A program made the position numbers and the translations under genes. From assembly GCA_003451975.1 (NCBI GenBank), contig DMIX01000382.1, positions 1 through 5,469 on the forward strand: a stretch of DNA of 5,469 nucleotides, read 5' to 3'. This stretch comes from Propionibacteriaceae bacterium. Lineage in GTDB: Bacteria > Actinomycetota > Actinomycetes > Propionibacteriales > Propionibacteriaceae. The notes below the pieces were generated by a model, which was not told where the DNA came from, did not search any database, and saw only the letters and a program-made list of their open reading frames with translations. Shown here in pieces: positions 4,970 to 5,469 of the stretch. Every line of letters begins with the position of its first letter. Position 1 is the first letter of the stretch.

Positions 4970-5469
4970 CTACTTCAAGTTATCGACGAACTGATTCACG
5001 TTATAGTGGAGCCAATCGACGTACGTATCGGCCCCTTCTCCCTGCGGACTGATGTCATGCCAGATGCGCACGACTTTTGCCCCGACTTCGTTGGCGATGG
5101 TTTCTGACAGCGCCGGGTTTACTTCGTAGTCGATGAACAACACGCTCACGCCCTGATCCTTGAGGGTTCTCGTGAGCGCGGCGAAATCCTGGGCGGATGG
5201 TTCCACGCTGCTCGTGACGGCGGGGACGACCGTCCCGACCTGTTCGAAACCATAGTGACCGGCGAAGTAGTTCCACGACTCGTGATTGGTGACGATTTTG
5301 CGCTTTTCCGGCGGAACCTGCCCCACGGCTTCCTGTGCCCAGTCATCCGCCTGTTTCAGCTCGCTACGGAAGGCGTCGGCGTTCGCCTTGAAAGCGGCGG
5401 CGTGCGCCGGATCCGCGCTGCTGAGGGCGGCCTCGATATTATCGACCCAGGTCATGACATTGGCGGGGT
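4970..5469 (-). CDS. Zn/Mn-type metal ABC solute-binding protein, 3' part
   Basis: This is the C-terminal 165 residues of an extracytoplasmic metal-binding protein of the ZnuA/TroA cluster (cluster A-I, SBP_bac_9). The gene continues past the right edge, so the signal peptide, the first metal-ligand histidines and the promoter are not visible. The frame stays open to the edge, reading PANVM before WVDNIEAAL, so an ATG at 5455 is internal and not the start. Residues below are counted from that Met. The segment NHESWNYFAGHYGFEQVG (57-74) carries the conserved C-lobe histidine (His58). VEPSAQDFAAL (84-94) and FIDYEVNPALSETIANEVGA (107-126) are family landmarks. HDISPQGEGADTYVDWLHYN (133-152) holds Asp134, the probable last metal ligand. 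No His-rich loop is seen in this half. It would deliver Zn2+ or Mn2+ to the permease encoded two genes downstream. Confidence 0.92.
   Translation of the reverse strand, partial: PANVMTWVDNIEAALSSADPAHAAAFKANADAFRSELKQADDWAQEAVGQVPPEKRKIVTNHESWNYFAGHYGFEQVGTVVPAVTSSVEPSAQDFAALTRTLKDQGVSVLFIDYEVNPALSETIANEVGAKVVRIWHDISPQGEGADTYVDWLHYNVNQFVDNLK

Noticed and set aside
3984..4994. 336-residue plus-strand open frame opposite the ATPase
   Set aside because: It is an antisense shadow of the ATPase gene, which has all its ABC motifs on the other strand.
1413..5469. Functional link between AcnX and the metal importer, such as metal supply for the Fe-S cluster
   Set aside because: The blocks are convergent and separately transcribed, and the importer family carries Zn or Mn and is not a dedicated iron-sulfur supply. 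Adjacency alone is not evidence.

Overview
The window is a GC-rich stretch of bacterial DNA with compact, mostly SD-led genes. It holds two unrelated blocks that meet tail to tail near 3079-3126. Nothing in it fixes the phylum. A Chloroflexota- or Actinobacteria-like host would be compatible, but that is an impression and not evidence. I see no mobile elements, tRNA or rRNA genes, or CRISPR arrays.

Left block (1-3078). A LacI/GalR-family repressor gene runs leftward (4-1104). Diverging from it are the two genes of a split aconitase X (AcnX) enzyme: a catalytic subunit (1413-2663) and a swivel-domain subunit (2656-3078) that overlaps the first by 8 bases. The 308-base region between the divergent genes is the best-resolved part of the window. 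It contains a consensus sigma-70 promoter for the repressor (TTGACA, 17 bases, TATAAT), a weaker opposing promoter for acnX whose -10 overlaps it, a perfect 20-bp palindromic operator, and a roughly 220-nt acnX leader with two mutually exclusive hairpins. The likely logic is a repressor that controls both itself and the AcnX genes in response to a small ligand. A strong Shine-Dalgarno sequence inside the last codons of the repressor gene suggests a further gene of this cluster just beyond the left edge. Characterised AcnX enzymes are cis-3-hydroxy-L-proline dehydratase (bacteria) and phosphomevalonate dehydratase (archaea). Neither pathway is visible here, and LacI-type control hints at a sugar-like or other catabolic substrate, so the reaction is open.

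Right block (3127-5469). Three genes run leftward and encode a high-affinity zinc/manganese ABC importer: the C-terminal part of the solute-binding protein (cut by the right edge), the ATPase (4095-4922) and the membrane permease (3127-3984). Both gaps between them hold GC-rich hairpins. The ATPase ends in a His/Cys-rich tail. The operon promoter and any Zur/MntR/DtxR-type operator lie outside the window, so the metal cannot be assigned with certainty.

The clearest second-look items are the regulated AcnX pair of unknown substrate, its compact divergent control region, and the alternative leader hairpins.
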